DNA of 64,000 nucleotides. Source: Paraspadella gotoi. Its lineage: Eukaryota; Chaetognatha. Positions 1 to 15,979 of this stretch are shown piece after piece. The position numbers were made by a program, and so were the translations under genes. The notes below the pieces were generated by a model. The model saw only the letters and a program-made list of their open reading frames with translations, was not told the DNA's origin and did no database searches. The stretch covers positions 3,336,192-3,400,191 of the forward strand of contig CM119267.1 in assembly GCA_051294375.1 (NCBI GenBank), read 5' to 3'. How positions within the stretch are numbered: position 1 is the stretch's first letter; each line of letters opens with the position of its first letter.

Positions 1-131
1 TTTGAATCAGTTTGTTTTTCTTGACCCGTTTCCAAAAAATTGTTTCTATGTTTTGTAGAATCCAAAGACGCCATTGACGGCGCAGTCGACATCATTACTG
101 AAGCGTCTGACGAGACTTCGACCGCGCCCCA

Positions 132-640
132 TCATGCGTTCTTCTTCCCTTTGGCATCCTTCATGGCACTTTCAAATTGGGTTTTACTCTTGGGTGCTTT
201 GGGACAGCCGACGGATGGGTGCTGACCCAATTCGCCGTAAAACAAAATTGGTTTTCCTTTGCATTGATCCAAATCTTCATGCACTCTCAGCAGTAATAAC
301 AACGATGTGGAGAGGGAGCTCATAGAGATTGAAACGAGAAAACGTCTGGTTCGACTTTGAGTCATCGCCACGATTCGCCGACCAACGTTCCTCGTCCGCC
401 ACGTCCGCCATTGCCGCCTTTGCCACGCCCACGACGGCCGCCCCTAAACGCTGCTTTGCCGCTCTGCGCCCCACTTCGATAGTGGAGACGTCCATCTGCT
501 CCGACGATTGCAAATCGACGCAATTGACGGTCGCGCCTTTCGCGGCGCGATTGGTTTCGAGGCTATCGGCGTGCCTCGCCACATCAGATAAGTCTCTTCC
601 ACCCGGATGATAAGCATTTTCCACGACGCGAGCAACACAT
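132..640 (-). CDS. Possible 3' end of a gene with an RGG-rich stretch
   Basis: Uncertain. One minus-strand frame near 380-450 encodes a run of Arg-Gly-Gly type repeats (RGGRRGRGKGGNGGRGGRG), typical of RNA-binding RGG boxes. A separate minus-strand frame at 132-290 encodes a Lys-rich C-terminus ending KGKKNA-stop behind a possible acceptor near 290. I could not join the two with consistent phase, nor recognise a family. Against a minus-strand gene, the plus strand carries AATAAA motifs near 660 and 672, which would suit a plus-strand gene ending near 610. The window edge may cut the gene. Confidence 0.22.
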
Positions 641-796
641 TTTTATCTTCAGTTTACAAATAAAATCGCAAATAAATTGGTTTTCGTCCCTCCCCAAAGC
701 TTTCATTACATAAGAAAAACGTAAATAAAATTGCATAACCGTTTCGTCTTTAGATTGTTTCATCGTTTGATATTTACTAAGACAACTATTTGAAAA

Positions 797-1546
797 TTAG
801 GGAACAGGTTGACCTCTCAGTGACAAAAAATATTCGTGCACAGAGTATACGGGTGTGAGAGATAAATGTTGCATAATAGGTCTAAGGTTATCATCAGAAT
901 GGGCAACTTTCGTCGCCAAAGACTCACTTGGGAAAACATGCCGATTTCTTGCTGATGATGGACTCTTTCTGCAGGAAAGCAAATGCGTCGTCCGTTTGCT
1001 TCAGCTTCGTCTTGATCTGCTTCATCGATTTGCCGACCGATGCTCTGTCCGGAAGGTTGATCGATGACCTTGGCGGCGCTGGCGCCGCTGACGATGCAGG
1101 AACGCACGGAACTGGAGGGGGAACGGGTAGAGAAGTAGGCGGGAAAGAAAATTTTGACGGGAGAGTAGGAAGAGTCGGAAAAACGAGATGGTAGGAGAAG
1201 GCTTTGGTAAGGAAAAAGAAGCGTTCACACCATCTCTCACCTCCATTAACTTCTCCAATCCTTCTCTCTCTCTCACCCCACTCTCTCCCTCTTCTACTGC
1301 TCTCTCTCTCTTTTAGTCTTCCTCTCCACAAACATCTCTCTCATGTTGTCTACCCGCCTTTTTCAAGATTTGGATGTACTCCTCCTCTGTGAGATGATCG
1401 ATGTCGATCCTTCTGCAAGCCGCGCATCGATTCCTCGTTCCAATTGATCTAGGAACGACTCTCCTCAAATCGTCCGTGTCTGAATTGTGATGGTTTCCCA
1501 CTCGCAATCTGGCGGTCCAGACCCGACGGCTCCCCTGATGCCATGA
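797..1546 (-). CDS. Three phase-consistent exons of an unrecognised protein (5' part missing)
   Basis: Exons at about 1546-1354, 1111-928 and 881-797 join with matching phases (1, then 2) at standard splice motifs and end in a stop at 797. The predicted part contains CAACRR followed by DIDHLTEEEYIQILKKA, then a Pro/Ala-rich linker, a charged helix-like segment (KSMKQIKTKLKQ, QKESIISKK) and a C-terminus ending LRGQPVP. No in-frame ATG lies in the first exon, which begins at an acceptor-like TTTATTTAG, so at least one exon must lie upstream, where none is obvious. No family is recognised. The gene is supported only by phase agreement and non-repetitive protein composition. Confidence 0.4.
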
Positions 1547-1559
1547 CTAAATAAAATTC

Positions 1560-2690
1560 TCAAGAAAAGGTAAGGTAAGATCTGCGATAGACCTTGAAGA
1601 AATATGAAATGGTAACGAATTTTTCTGATCTTAATTTTATCAATTTGTTATAAAAAACTATGGCCAATTATTTTTTACAACTCCTTGCTTCATAAAAAAA
1701 ACCAGAACAATCTCACTTCAAATTCGATGTCCTTTTGTTGAATCGCAAAGGCACGAAAAAAAATTGGAAAAGATTGACGCGAAGCGTAATTTGGGATTTT
1801 CTCTCTTTTAATTTGTAGAAATTTAGGTAGCGACGAACGAGTAATTCCTTCGGAGGCTTTAAAAAAAACTTTATTCGTAACCAGCGCTGAACACCAAGTG
1901 GAGGACGGAATTTTTAGTGAAAAGAATTCGATACCAAATAAAATGAACGAGAGTTTATTTCAGTATAACATCGAAGGGAAAATGCGCGCGAGAATAAAAT
2001 AACAATGACTTTTATATGAACTACTTTGTTTACCAAAGTAGAATGTGAAAGGGAATGGAATTTTTAGGCCGAGAAATATTATTGAATTTTTGCAATTTAC
2101 AGAATTCTTTTCTCACGAACTTCACTATACCGAACTATAAAAATCATTTTGAGAGAAATGATGACAGCGAAATAATCATGTACAGTTCCAAATTTGACTA
2201 TTTATACTATTATAGTTAACGAATCTTAGAATTACTTAACTTATAACTTATCAATAAACTTAAATATCTACTAATATAGCTAAATGTACTATATAGTATA
2301 TGTCTAAAAAACTATAAAACTTAAGACAAAAGCAGTAGGAAATAAGTTTATAATGTGTTACTGTTAGGGCAACAAAAGTATAATTCAGCAAAATAATGAC
2401 TTTTCGAAGGTAAACAAATGCCAAAAAATATGCAGTTGCGGCAAAAGTAGATCCCCGGTTATTAAAGCAAAATGTTTTTAGTCGCAAACTCTCATTTACG
2501 AGAAAGTTTCAAAAACGTGTCTTTGACTCTGGAGACTGGAGCAGGGCTTATGAAATATAAAATAAGAAAACAGGGCTACTTCAATTTGCTAAAAATTACA
2601 ATTATTTGTAAAATAAATAACATGAAGTTTGCGAAGGAGCCTAATAATTTTGGAAACTAGAAAAGAGTTTAGTGCGGTACTTAAGACATT
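1560..2690. other. AT-rich spacer
   Basis: No convincing coding exon on either strand. Open frames are short and AT-rich. It should hold the KAT7 3' UTR and any missing 5' exon of the gene ending at 797. Confidence 0.5.
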
Positions 2691-2702
2691 AAAGGGTTGA
2701 CT

Positions 2703-4863
<2,161 letters not shown>

Positions 4864-5299
4864 CGCGATTTCGAAATCGGTTCGTCTCGAGTTCTGGATC
4901 CTATTAATAATTTGGAGATGTCTCCCGTCGATGTCGTTTAGATTATTGTATTTTTATTGGATATGATTCGTCTGAAAAGGAAAATAAATTAAAAAAAAAA
5001 AAATTAGTTAGCCAAATAAACTATGTAATAGATCGCAATAGGGCACAATCACAAAGAATAAACTACGTAGTATAAAATACAATACAGAATTAATCATTTT
5101 AGTGTAATTTAAGTAAAGATATAATAAATCGCAGCGTAACAAGGGAATATTAAATTTATACAAAACGACCGCCCCGCAGTCGTGAAGACTAGTTTCGATC
5201 GGCAATTGAGATGAGGAAAACGGATCAGTTTGAGGAGTCGAGAGAATTGTGAGTTTCCGTCGTCCTAGTTTTATATACGTTATTCTTTAAAGATGATTA

Positions 5300-5304
5300 T
5301 TTTA

Positions 5305-5361
<57 letters not shown>

Positions 5362-5362
5362 T
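5300..5362. repeat. (ATT)n microsatellite
   Basis: About 18 near-perfect ATT units in the spacer between KAT7 and ATP6V1F. The spacer 4864-5457 otherwise shows no coding signal; it should hold the KAT7 promoter and the ATP6V1F 3' UTR. Confidence 0.9.
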
Positions 5363-5457
5363 TATGACATTATTCCTCCATTTTAATTCCAGCTCTCTAA
5401 TCTTCGAATCCTCCTTTCATCATCGTCATCATCCTCTTTCTCATCCATAGTCGAGAA

Positions 5458-5985
5458 TCATTTTATGTCATCGGCGCTGAACATTCCCTTGGCGCGCCGG
5501 AGGATGGAATCTTTGGAGGCGTCGTAAGGGTGGTCCTTGGAGGGGATCTCCAAAACGGTCGGAATGGGATTCACATGAGCGTCGAGAGTGGGTCGGATCA
5601 ACTCGGCGATGTTCTAGGCATAGAGGAGAGGGGGGGGGAGAGTGAAGGGGGAAGGATTGAGAAGGTTTTGAGGGAAAAGAGAGCAAGGGACCTGATTGAT
5701 GAGAATAATGGCGATGTCTTCGCGATTGAGGAATCCCTTGAAACAGTCGTCGATGTCTCCAACGGAAGTATTTTTGTCGACGACGAGAAAGTTGGGACTC
5801 GTGTTCGTCTTGTTCGTCTCTCCGATGCCGCCGAGGAGGAATCCCGTGCAGGTATCCTCGTCCCCGATCACTGCAGGAGGTGGATTAAAGCCAAGTCAGG
5901 GCGGGGAATATTAAGAAGAAAGTCTCAGGAGAAAACCTTGGAACCGACCCGCTATGAGTTTTCCTTTTGACCCGTAGAAAGCCAT
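5458..5985 (-). CDS. ATP6V1F: V-type proton ATPase subunit F
   Basis: Three exons (5985-5949, 5870-5692, 5613-5458) encode 123 residues, close to the ~119 usual in animals. Conserved blocks are [16 protein letters not shown] near the start, [23 protein letters not shown] and the C-terminal [20 protein letters not shown]. Subunit F sits in the central stalk of the V1 sector and helps couple ATP hydrolysis to proton pumping into endomembrane compartments. The start is the only ATG of a short first exon giving [12 protein letters not shown], aligned with the family N-terminus. Confidence 0.97.
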
Positions 5986-7871
5986 GAGTTTTGTTTATGT
6001 CCTTTACTTCAGCGATCGGCAACGTCAGAGAAAAACGTCCGAGATATAAGAAAATGGATTCTTTCTTTTTCTCGTGTTCGAGACAACGGAAATCGACTAA
6101 TTGTCGTGTGGACTGTAGAAGAAAATGTTTAAACTTGCATTTAGTGTCGGTTTGGGTCCCTAAAAGGAGTTAAAAACGGATGATGAAAATAAAAAAAGCA
6201 AGAAAACGTAAAAGGGAATATAAGCGGATTTGGCTGTCAAATTTGCAATGGACTGGCATTAGTGAACCTCTTATCTCAGCAACAAAAATAACGTCAAGTA
6301 AGATTAAGGTTTTTTTTATAAAAAAAATTATAATTATATTAAACATTCAACAATAAGTACTTGATAGTACCTAAAAAAAACAAAATTAAAAATCAATAAG
6401 CAGCCCATCAATGGTGTAATAAAGTCTATTAATATTAAGAAACTTATAAAATTTATGCCTCGATTTATAAAAGAAAACAAACAAACAAAAATTCCAAGTT
6501 TACAAACGACCACAACGTAAAGAGTATAGCAGCAAGAAAATAATTGCTATATATTGTAGGAAATGTCATGGATATTATTTTTTTGTACTGGCACGAGAAA
6601 CGAATGAAATATTTAATAAGCTTCTCGCTCGAATCAATAAAGACAGAGAAAGGAAATTAAGTAAATAAAACATTAATTGAAAGTTCTATAAGCAATAGCG
6701 TGCTTTGGCATGTTCAAAATCTAAAAAAAATACAGAGCAAACAATCAAGTCGCGTATCTTAATAATTGATAATAATTCCAATCATGGCACGAAATGCACT
6801 TGATAACAGAGGAAACTACAACAGAGTTTTCAAGAAAACTGTAAATCTTTGATCAACTGAAGCAATAATACATATATTCTCTTTCAAAATTAACAAAATT
6901 CAAATGGTGGGCCCAGTCAAAGCCGATTATGATGCGCCATGGCGCAGTTAATTGAAGACAAGTTTATATGATAATAAGTATATTGATTTCTTTTTTAAGT
7001 AAAAGTATTTAAAACTTTTGACTCCAGTCACTCAAGCCTCTCAAAAATATCAATAATATACCACAACGTTTGACAGTTAAATATTTTTAATCATTTTTAA
7101 TTGTATCAAAACACCAAAAGGAGGTTCTAAGTTTGCGAAAAAATATATTAAATGTACATACAATGTATGAATGTATGTATTCAAGTCATACATATATATA
7201 TGTCTATATGTATATATTTAGCCGCGCCATGGTGCTTCTAAAAAACCGTTTCATTATCTGCCAAGGACACAGGTGGTCCCCTCAAAAAGCGAAAACATTT
7301 GAAGTTACACAAAGCATCGTCCATGTATACATGAGTTAAGGAACTGTTTCCACAAATATATTATCGGGTGAATACGTTTGATCCGGCAGTGATTTGAAGG
7401 AAACATTATTACACGCATAAAGAAATCGATTTTCGTTAAAAACTCTGTTATGCACAACGCGCCACATGTAATAAAAACCAAACTGAATGAGGAACTTCCA
7501 TAAAAACTGTCGTTTACAGGGTTATTCAATGAACAATCCCCCCTCTTGTAATACGTATATAAATACAAACAACGAAAACAGTAATAAGAGTGGACGCGTT
7601 TACGAGATTCAAAAAAAACAAAAAAAAAACGACGTCTTAAATCCTTTTCGGACGCGGATTTGATTCATTTCGCTCCCATTCAACAAACTCGTGCAAGATT
7701 TTATACGTCTAAAACTAAGAAACTAAAAGAAGATAGCGACTTTTCTAAAGTCGCAAAGAGAGATACGTTGCAAGGCTTAACGCCTTCGCAGAGATTCAAT
7801 TTCTCTCGCTCCCAACCCCCCCCCTCCAAACTCCCGCCGAAACCAAGTATCGCGCGGAGCCGATAAAGCCT
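5986..7871. other. Long AT-rich intergenic region
   Basis: About 1.9 kb of AT-rich sequence without a convincing exon on either strand. It contains TATA-rich tracts near 7180-7220 and short CAT-rich repeats. It separates V-ATPase subunit F from the tetraspanin; the latter's 3' UTR must lie at its right-hand end. Confidence 0.6.
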
Positions 7872-8917
7872 TTAGACGGCGGCGTAGTTGCGGCGGATGC
7901 CGTTGAAGAGGACGCAGGCCATCGACATGCCCAAGAGCTCGATGAAAGCGATGCCCAACATGACGCCACCCGCGATGAAGAAATTCTTCTTGAACTCCTC
8001 CATCAGAGCGTCGTAGCAGCCTGAGTGTGTGGGGAAAGGGAATAAGGACAGCTTGATCTTGAAATAAGTGAAAAAAAAACAGTTATAAACTTAGAGAAGC
8101 GATGTCGTTGTTGTTTACCTTTGGTGTAACCTTTTCCGACGCATTTGAGGTCAGTGGGCAGGATGGTTTTCTGAGAACCGCAGCAATCGAATTCCTCCTG
8201 GAATCGATCTTTGTCTTTCTCGTTAAAACTCTGCCACATTTTAGTGACCAATTCTTTGAATTGCTATAAGAAAACAAAAAGGTCAGAGGCAAGAGAATAT
8301 TTGATGTCTAACGCACTAAATAATACATATTCTTTGGAGAGAAAAACAAACCTCGCGAAACTGATATCCTTCGTCAGTGGAATCAGCAGTGGCGGCGACG
8401 TACATCAGGATGCCTGAAAAAGCAAGAGTTAGCCGCTGAAACCTCAGCTCGTTGCCTTTTCGAAATTCACCAACAAATCACCTCCGATGCCGAGAGTGGC
8501 GAGGAAGCAGAGCAGCAGCAGCACGAAGAATATTCCGAGACAGCATTGACTCTCGCGAATGGCGCCGCAGCACCCGAAGAATCCGATGATCATGATGATG
8601 CCACCCAGGATAATCAGAATAATGGCCAATGCTTGGATCCAGCCTTTAGAATAAGAAAAATATTTTCCATATGTGGCAACACATTCACTATCGCTACCCA
8701 CATCCTCTCTTTACACTTTTACCGTTTGTTCTTTATTTAATTATATACCTTGAAGATTTTGAATGTTTTCGTCCATGTTCGATCTCCCGATCATCGTCTC
8801 CAAGAAGTTTTCGTCCGCATAGGCCCAGGCGCCAATGCCGATGATGATCAGGCCCAGAATCCAAAAGAGGAAATTAAAGAAAAAAACCAAATATTTGGTG
8901 CAACTGTACTCGCACAT
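7872..8917 (-). CDS. Tetraspanin
   Basis: Five exons (8917-8749, 8643-8482, 8413-8352, 8263-8119, 8020-7872) encode 228 residues with four membrane segments. TM1 is in exon 1 ([20 protein letters not shown]), TM2 and TM3 in exon 2, separated by the cysteine-rich loop [12 protein letters not shown], and TM4 in exon 5 ([20 protein letters not shown]). The large extracellular loop has the tetraspanin CCG motif (EFDCCGSQ) and two further cysteines, enough for two disulphides. The protein is expected to organise partners in plasma or endosomal membranes. The subfamily cannot be assigned by eye. Phases agree at every intron. Confidence 0.93.
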
Positions 8918-9519
8918 TTTGACGGTTTTATGCTTTCGAATCGAATTAGATAAAAGTAAATGTTTATAACTTTATAGAAGACCTAAAAAGACAATGAACA
9001 TTGGACAAATATCACGAAACGAGGTGCCGCAAATTTCGGCATTTACAGGCAAAAAGTCAGAATAGTTTTAATGCACACTTGGGTGAAACGTTTTAATTTA
9101 CTCTATTCTGTAAAAGCTAACTGTATCAATTTTTTCACTCAACCTGAAAAACAAAAATTAACCATATGAAATCTCTCAAGGGTCAATCATTTGTCGAATA
9201 ACACGTACAACTGTAATGCGAGCATTTATATAAATTAAAAAACGAACAAAATGACAGCTTTTCATTAACAGCCCTTATTCTTTATAGGATCAGCTCTGAT
9301 ACAAGTTTATAAATAGAAAATGCATTTAAATGAGTATGAGTTGCTGCGTATAAAAATAAAAACGATAAAAAAAAAATTTAGAAAAAAATTATAATTAGTA
9401 TATCAAATTATTGTATCAAATTCATTAACTCGTATCAATCTAGGAGACCATTTCTTTTTAAATGCAAGTGAATCGTATGTCAAATTGTAATGAGACTTTA
9501 TTCTCTTATCAGTTTCAGA
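8918..9519. other. AT-rich spacer
   Basis: About 600 bp between the tetraspanin start and the DCAF12 stop with no coding signal. It should contain the tetraspanin promoter and the DCAF12 3' UTR. Confidence 0.6.
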
Positions 9520-12247
9520 TTAGTGCCAAATGGCGGCATAGTTTCCATAGAGTCCAGCTGGCAGAGGACCGCCTGTTTAAAAAAAGTAATTCGACTTAGA
9601 AATGAGCGAACGTCAGACAACGCCCGCGACCAGCCGTTTACCTGCAGCAAAGAGCCTCGTTCCCGCCGGATCGTAGCAATGGGTGTAGATGGCGTTAGGA
9701 TACTCGTGTCCGACGAAGAAATCGTGGTAAGTATCGTCGTGGTGAAGCCATCCAACGCCCGCCTCCAGCTGCACTGGCGCGCCGCAGTCGAGATCCAAAT
9801 ACTTGTCCGCTCTAACGTCATAGAAATAAACGGAGCCTTGTCCTGAGATGAGTGGCAAGTTAGTTTTGCAAAAGCGTCTGGCTTAATGGATTCTCATAAA
9901 ACTCACCGGTTCCGAAGGTGAGGACGTCGTTGCGAAATGAGAGGGAACGGATGCCGCAGCCGCGCTGTCGGCAAACAATTGATCGCGTCGCGCTAAGTTT
10001 AGGCACGCGTGAATCCACAAAAGTCACGTGAGACTGTGAACCCAAAGCGAAAACGTTCCCGTCCTCGCTCACGCTCATGCACACATTTTCCCGCGGATGT
10101 GGAAGTCTAAAAGTCGGAACGTAAAATCAATTAAAGTAAAGAAACGAAAAACTTTATTTTTATTTCCTGCTTCTGCGACTTGCCTCAGAGGCTCGCAACA
10201 GGGCTTGAAGGTGCCGACGTCTATGAGATGGAAGTAAGCGTTGAGGGAGAGCGTCGCCACCTGCTTGTTCCAGCTGTTGTAGGCGACGGCGCGGATTTTC
10301 TCAGCGCGGTCACAGTTGATCACGTCGAGTGGGGTGAGGCAAGGATGGGCGGGAAATGTTCTGGCCCGCCGAGTTGGAGGGCGCTCCTCTTCGTCGTCTT
10401 GCTCGTCCTCGATCTGGTCCAAATCGGGACTGATGCGAGAACGCCTCCTCGTGGCGCTGAGAATGGGTCTTCGACCAGGAACCCTTCGAGGACGCAGGGC
10501 ACCGTCCGAGGAGTTGGACTGCGGAGAGACTCAGGTTTTTGAGTGGAAAGAGTAAAGAAAAAGTCTAGAAGAAGAAATCAAAACCTGAGAAACTGGGATT
10601 TGAAGATCCTCGGTGAAATCGTGATCGCCATGGCCTTCGTCGTCATCGAAAATAGAGTTGAAGCTTTTGGAGTTGAAGCGTAAACATTTTATTTCCTAGA
10701 TTTTCATTCTGGAATCTGAAATTTTAAAAACTGTCTAACCTTACGGGGTCCAACAGAGACCGCTGATTTTGTATAAAGTTATTAATTTCGTGAGGAAGGC
10801 CTTCGAGAAACTGAGATCTTCGACGCGAACCTTCTGAATGAAAAGAAAATAAATAAAAATAGCAGGATCCTTAAAACCGACGGCAGAGATCACATTGCTC
10901 AATTCAACTGCTCCATTTCTAATCGTTTTTGGCTTCTGGTGACAACCGAGTCTTCGCTAAAAATCGATGAAGTCTACGAATTTCTTAATCTCCTTTCATT
11001 ACCTTCATCATCGGAATCGCTATCGGATGATGGATTAAGCCGATGACTGGGATGAATGACTTCGCTCGCAGTTTTCCTAATAGTATTAAGCGGAACCGCG
11101 ATATAGAAAGGCCGACGTCAAACGAGCCCAAAAAAAAATCAAGATAAAATAAAATACCTTCGCGGAGAAACTTTGGTCCACTGTCGACGGTTCAAAGTCT
11201 CCACATTCGCAGGCGCAGAGGAATCCACGGACGAAAAGGCGACGCTCCCGGCGCTGTAACAGTTATTCGGAACGCAGAGTTTTAAGTAAAAGACAAGGAT
11301 TTTGCCGTCAATCACTTGGATCACCTGGAAGACGTTCGTGGCAAGCTGCCTAAGACGTCCGACTGCACGCGGTAGATGCAAATGTTTGAATCGCGCGAAC
11401 CGGAAACGAAAAATTCATCGTCGATCCAATCGATCCCAAAAACCTGTTTCAGTTTCTCTTTTTGTGCGTTTGGATCGATGGAATCATTTCTAAAAATATA
11501 TTTAGTAAATAGGTCTCACCCAATCGTCATGGCCGCCTTCGCAAATGGCGACCGGATCGAAAGTGGGTAGCTGGTAGATCGCGATGTCATTGGTGGCGTG
11601 ACCCCCGGTCGCAAGAAGAGACCTGGACAAAAAATAAAAAAATAAAAAAATAGAAAATTCGCCACATTGGGATTTTCCACACTTATAGTCAGTGATTCAA
11701 ATGTATATTTACCGAGAGGGATTAATGCTTATGGAGTGAATGCCGCAAGGAGGGTCGGCGGTTCGATATCGACCCGAAGAACTTAACATAGGGATGTAGC
11801 TAATCTGATGAGATAAGACGTCGAACACCAATAACTTGTTGCACTTTGTTCCCATAACGACCTATTGATGAACACGAAAAATTATCATAAAAGAAGAGCG
11901 TCTCGTTAAGTTACTCTTCGATTAATTAAAAGGCGTTACTTGTCTTTCGTTCAGCCATTCCGAAGCGAAAATTTTGTTGATTTTCGTCTCCTCGAAATTA
12001 AACTCAGTTTCTCGTAAAAGACGGGGGAGACGTCTGCAGAAAAAAAAATCAAGGCTTAATGGCTTATAGTTACGAAAAAAAGTAGCAGAGGGTAAAGGTT
12101 AAACAAACTAAAACACCTGAAAGCATAATCGCCGAGAACTGAGGAAGATAATCGATCGGTCGAGTCTCCCGCGTCGGCTCTTCCGCTGAACTGCAACTGA
12201 AAATTTCGATATCGATACATCAGTGAAATATCGCATCTCTCACTCAT
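9520..12247 (-). CDS. DCAF12: DDB1- and CUL4-associated factor 12 (WD40 substrate receptor)
   Basis: Thirteen exons (12247-12117, 12033-11940, 11861-11713, 11622-11520, 11443-11325, 11253-11158, 11076-11003, 10833-10745, 10695-10585, 10518-10184, 10106-9907, 9842-9642, 9572-9520) give 584 residues, against ~450 in vertebrates. Conserved landmarks are SLMYRYRNFQLQ at the N-terminus, FASEWLNERQVVMGTKCN, LLATGGHATND, FVSGSRDSN, ENVCMSVSEDGN, GCGIRSLSF and the C-terminal YTHCYDPAGT...LYGNYAAIWH. DCAF12 is a CRL4 ubiquitin-ligase receptor that recognises acidic C-terminal degrons. The extra length is an acidic and Arg/Ser-rich insertion in the middle exons between beta-propeller blades. Intron 10 needs a GC donor (AG|GCAAGT) to keep the frame. 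It is divergent from beta-tubulin, 112 bp away. Confidence 0.93.
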
Positions 12248-12359
12248 AAGACGCGTTTCTCATCCTTCAAAGCAAACAAGCTTCATAGTTTACTTCTTTA
12301 CTCATTCAAGACTTACATAGAACATTTTTTTCAGAGTTTTCATTTTAAGTTAAAAAAAA
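12248..12359. promoter_or_regulatory. Probable bidirectional promoter between DCAF12 and beta-tubulin
   Basis: Only 112 bp separate the two divergent start codons, so both 5' UTRs and core promoters must share it. No clear TATA box is seen. A TTTTTTTCAG-like tract lies ~28 bp upstream of the tubulin ATG and could be an acceptor for a 5' UTR exon or spliced leader. Confidence 0.5.
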
Positions 12360-14018
<1,659 letters not shown>

Positions 14019-14712
14019 GATAGGAGCCTTTTTTTTTTTAAGTATAAAAAAAATATACGTAAATTTATGCAGGTCATCGATTTCTAAAGATGAACATATT
14101 TTTCGTATGTGAATATTTTTATAAAGTATTAAGGTGACAAAAATATTTTAAATTACTAAATTTATTACGTTTTAAATTAAAATTCTATATTGCTTAAGTT
14201 TAAATTCTTTTTTAAAAATTCTAAAATTAAAATCCCCGGCATACAAACTCTGTTTTCGCATTGTCGAGAATCGGGGTTAGGTAACGCTAATTATACCCCT
14301 CTCCCCTCCCCCCCCCCACTTCCGGTCCAAAACGCGATTGACGAAAATCTTTATCTACATATATTTTTTTTTTGAATAAATCAACAGAATAAGGTTAAGC
14401 AATAAGTACACTTAATTTTCGTCAAATTCGTATTGGACCCTCTGTCTTGTATCGTAACATAAAAATTATAAAAAATACATTGATTTCTTAAATAAACGAA
14501 ACCAATACTAATGAGTGTATTTCATCCACAGTAGTAGGTTGTCGTAGATGTCAGTTTTTTAAACTTTACCTGTTGGGTTAATCCAACGACAGATGAACTG
14601 ATCCTGAAATCCCTTTTACTACTAGGACGTAATTGTTGAAAGGTCGACGCTCCTCCTGCTGAAAACCTCTAAAGTCTTAATCAATAAATTCGATTGGTAC
14701 GAATTAGATTAG
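14019..14712. other. AT-rich spacer downstream of beta-tubulin
   Basis: Holds the tubulin 3' UTR. A CAG/TAG-type acceptor near 14534 and a GTAACG donor-like site near 14281 may belong to upstream exons of the uncertain plus-strand exon at 14713, but no reading frame can be assigned. Confidence 0.4.
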
Positions 14713-14881
14713 GCTCGTTTCAATCGGGGCCATACCGCATCTATGGGGCGTGTTATTGAGCCACCCGTATTCCGAGAGAATTGGCGAGGAGGCAACCAAA
14801 GCCTTGGAGGCCAGCATACGTCTAAAGCCGCAGCCATTGAGAGATCGTCGACTCTACGAAAAGAAAGGTTATCAATCGTAA
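14713..14881 (+). CDS. Possible terminal exon of a small unrecognised protein
   Basis: After an acceptor-like ATTAGATTAG, a plus-strand frame runs 55 residues to a TAA. It begins LVSIGAIPHLWGVLL, continues SHPYSERIGEEATKALEAS and ends RDRRLYEKKGYQS. An AATAAA motif follows within ~40 bp, which suits a 3' terminal exon. The short hydrophobic segment and basic end resemble small mitochondrial inner-membrane subunits in general style, but no family is recognised and the 5' exons were not found. A second frame is also open here, so the frame choice is uncertain. Confidence 0.33.
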
Positions 14882-14954
14882 TCGACGGAGATCTCGGAAG
14901 AGGAAGAGGAATGAAATAAAGGATAAACTGATGAGTATTTTATTGTATTGTATT

Positions 14955-15050
14955 GTTTGTAAACAAATATCGATTGTTTATATTTTCAAACACTTTTACA
15001 AAAGGTAAATAAGATCGATGAACTACGTCTACGAGAGTTTATGTCCAACA
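14955..15050 (-). repeat. Dispersed repeat, copy 1
   Basis: A ~90-bp segment with a near-identical copy in inverted orientation inside a CWC22 intron at 29473-29561. The core GTTTGTAAACAAATATCGAT and the flanking ~45 bp are shared almost base for base, then similarity falls off with small gaps. It may be a MITE or SINE fragment. Confidence 0.8.
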
Positions 15051-15979
15051 GAACCTGATATGGTGCGCAACACTCCCGACTCGATCGCAACGACAAAGAC
15101 GACTCGGCGCGCAAAGAGCGTCGAGTCCCGCACTGACCATCGCCGTGGTATCGGTGTTTCTCCACGTTGCTGTGACGATTGGACATTTTGTCTCGTTAAC
15201 GAAAAAAAATTAAATCACGATCATGTCCGTCTGTCTGTTGCGCGCCTATCGTCGCTTCTTTATTATCTATAGATCGACGCAACTAAGGACAAGCGACGCT
15301 TCCGTTGTATCGGTATTATTCGGTATTACAGAAGAAATCTTTTCATGGCAAAGAGTTGACTTTAAACAGGGTCTCCGATCTGTGTAGTATCTAAAATTCA
15401 TTTAGAAAAAGTTCACGTCGTTATAATTTTTTTTTTCTAAAAAAAGAAATTAAATCCTCGACAAATATCGTGTAACGATACAAACTATTAACTTTTAAAG
15501 AATTAGCTATTAAGTATGTACTATTAATTCCAAAATGCTGTAAAAATGAGATTCCGAACGACAATCTTAAATTAAAAAAAAATTGACGAATGTATACTTG
15601 TAAAGTATTTCATGATCTTAAACAATGTAAATTTTTCATCTTTGATTTTTTTTTTTAATTACCGAAACCGTAATATCCTGAGCATTCAAGTTGCGCCTCT
15701 TAAATAGGTCTGGCAGTGCACTTACTGCAACTGAGATATCAAGACTAATGGAAGACTTTCCCCAACACCCATTCGAAGTAAACAACGTACCAATTAAAAA
15801 TGCGGAATGTTTAAATTTCATTGTTTTCGAAATAAAAAATACGGCTAAAGTCTGGATGGAATGTGTAGAAGAACTAACAATTACATGTAAAAATTATCGC
15901 GCTATTTTGAGATGATTAGTTTCCGCGGAGATGAAAAGGCGATCGAGGTGAAGAAAAGGCGCGGGCCGACGAATCGGTC
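15051..15979. other. Spacer with one uncertain plus-strand ORF
   Basis: Mostly AT-rich. A 74-codon plus-strand frame at 15691-15915 has protein-like composition (SALTATEISRLMEDFPQHPF) but no recognised family and no visible splice partners. It could be a decayed gene or element fragment. A minus-strand frame at 14986-15186 overlaps repeat copy 1 and is not trusted. Confidence 0.4.

Noticed and set aside
10870-10975. Extra DCAF12 exon between 11003 and 10833
   Set aside because: All three frames hit stops, and the flanking exons join directly in phase 1.
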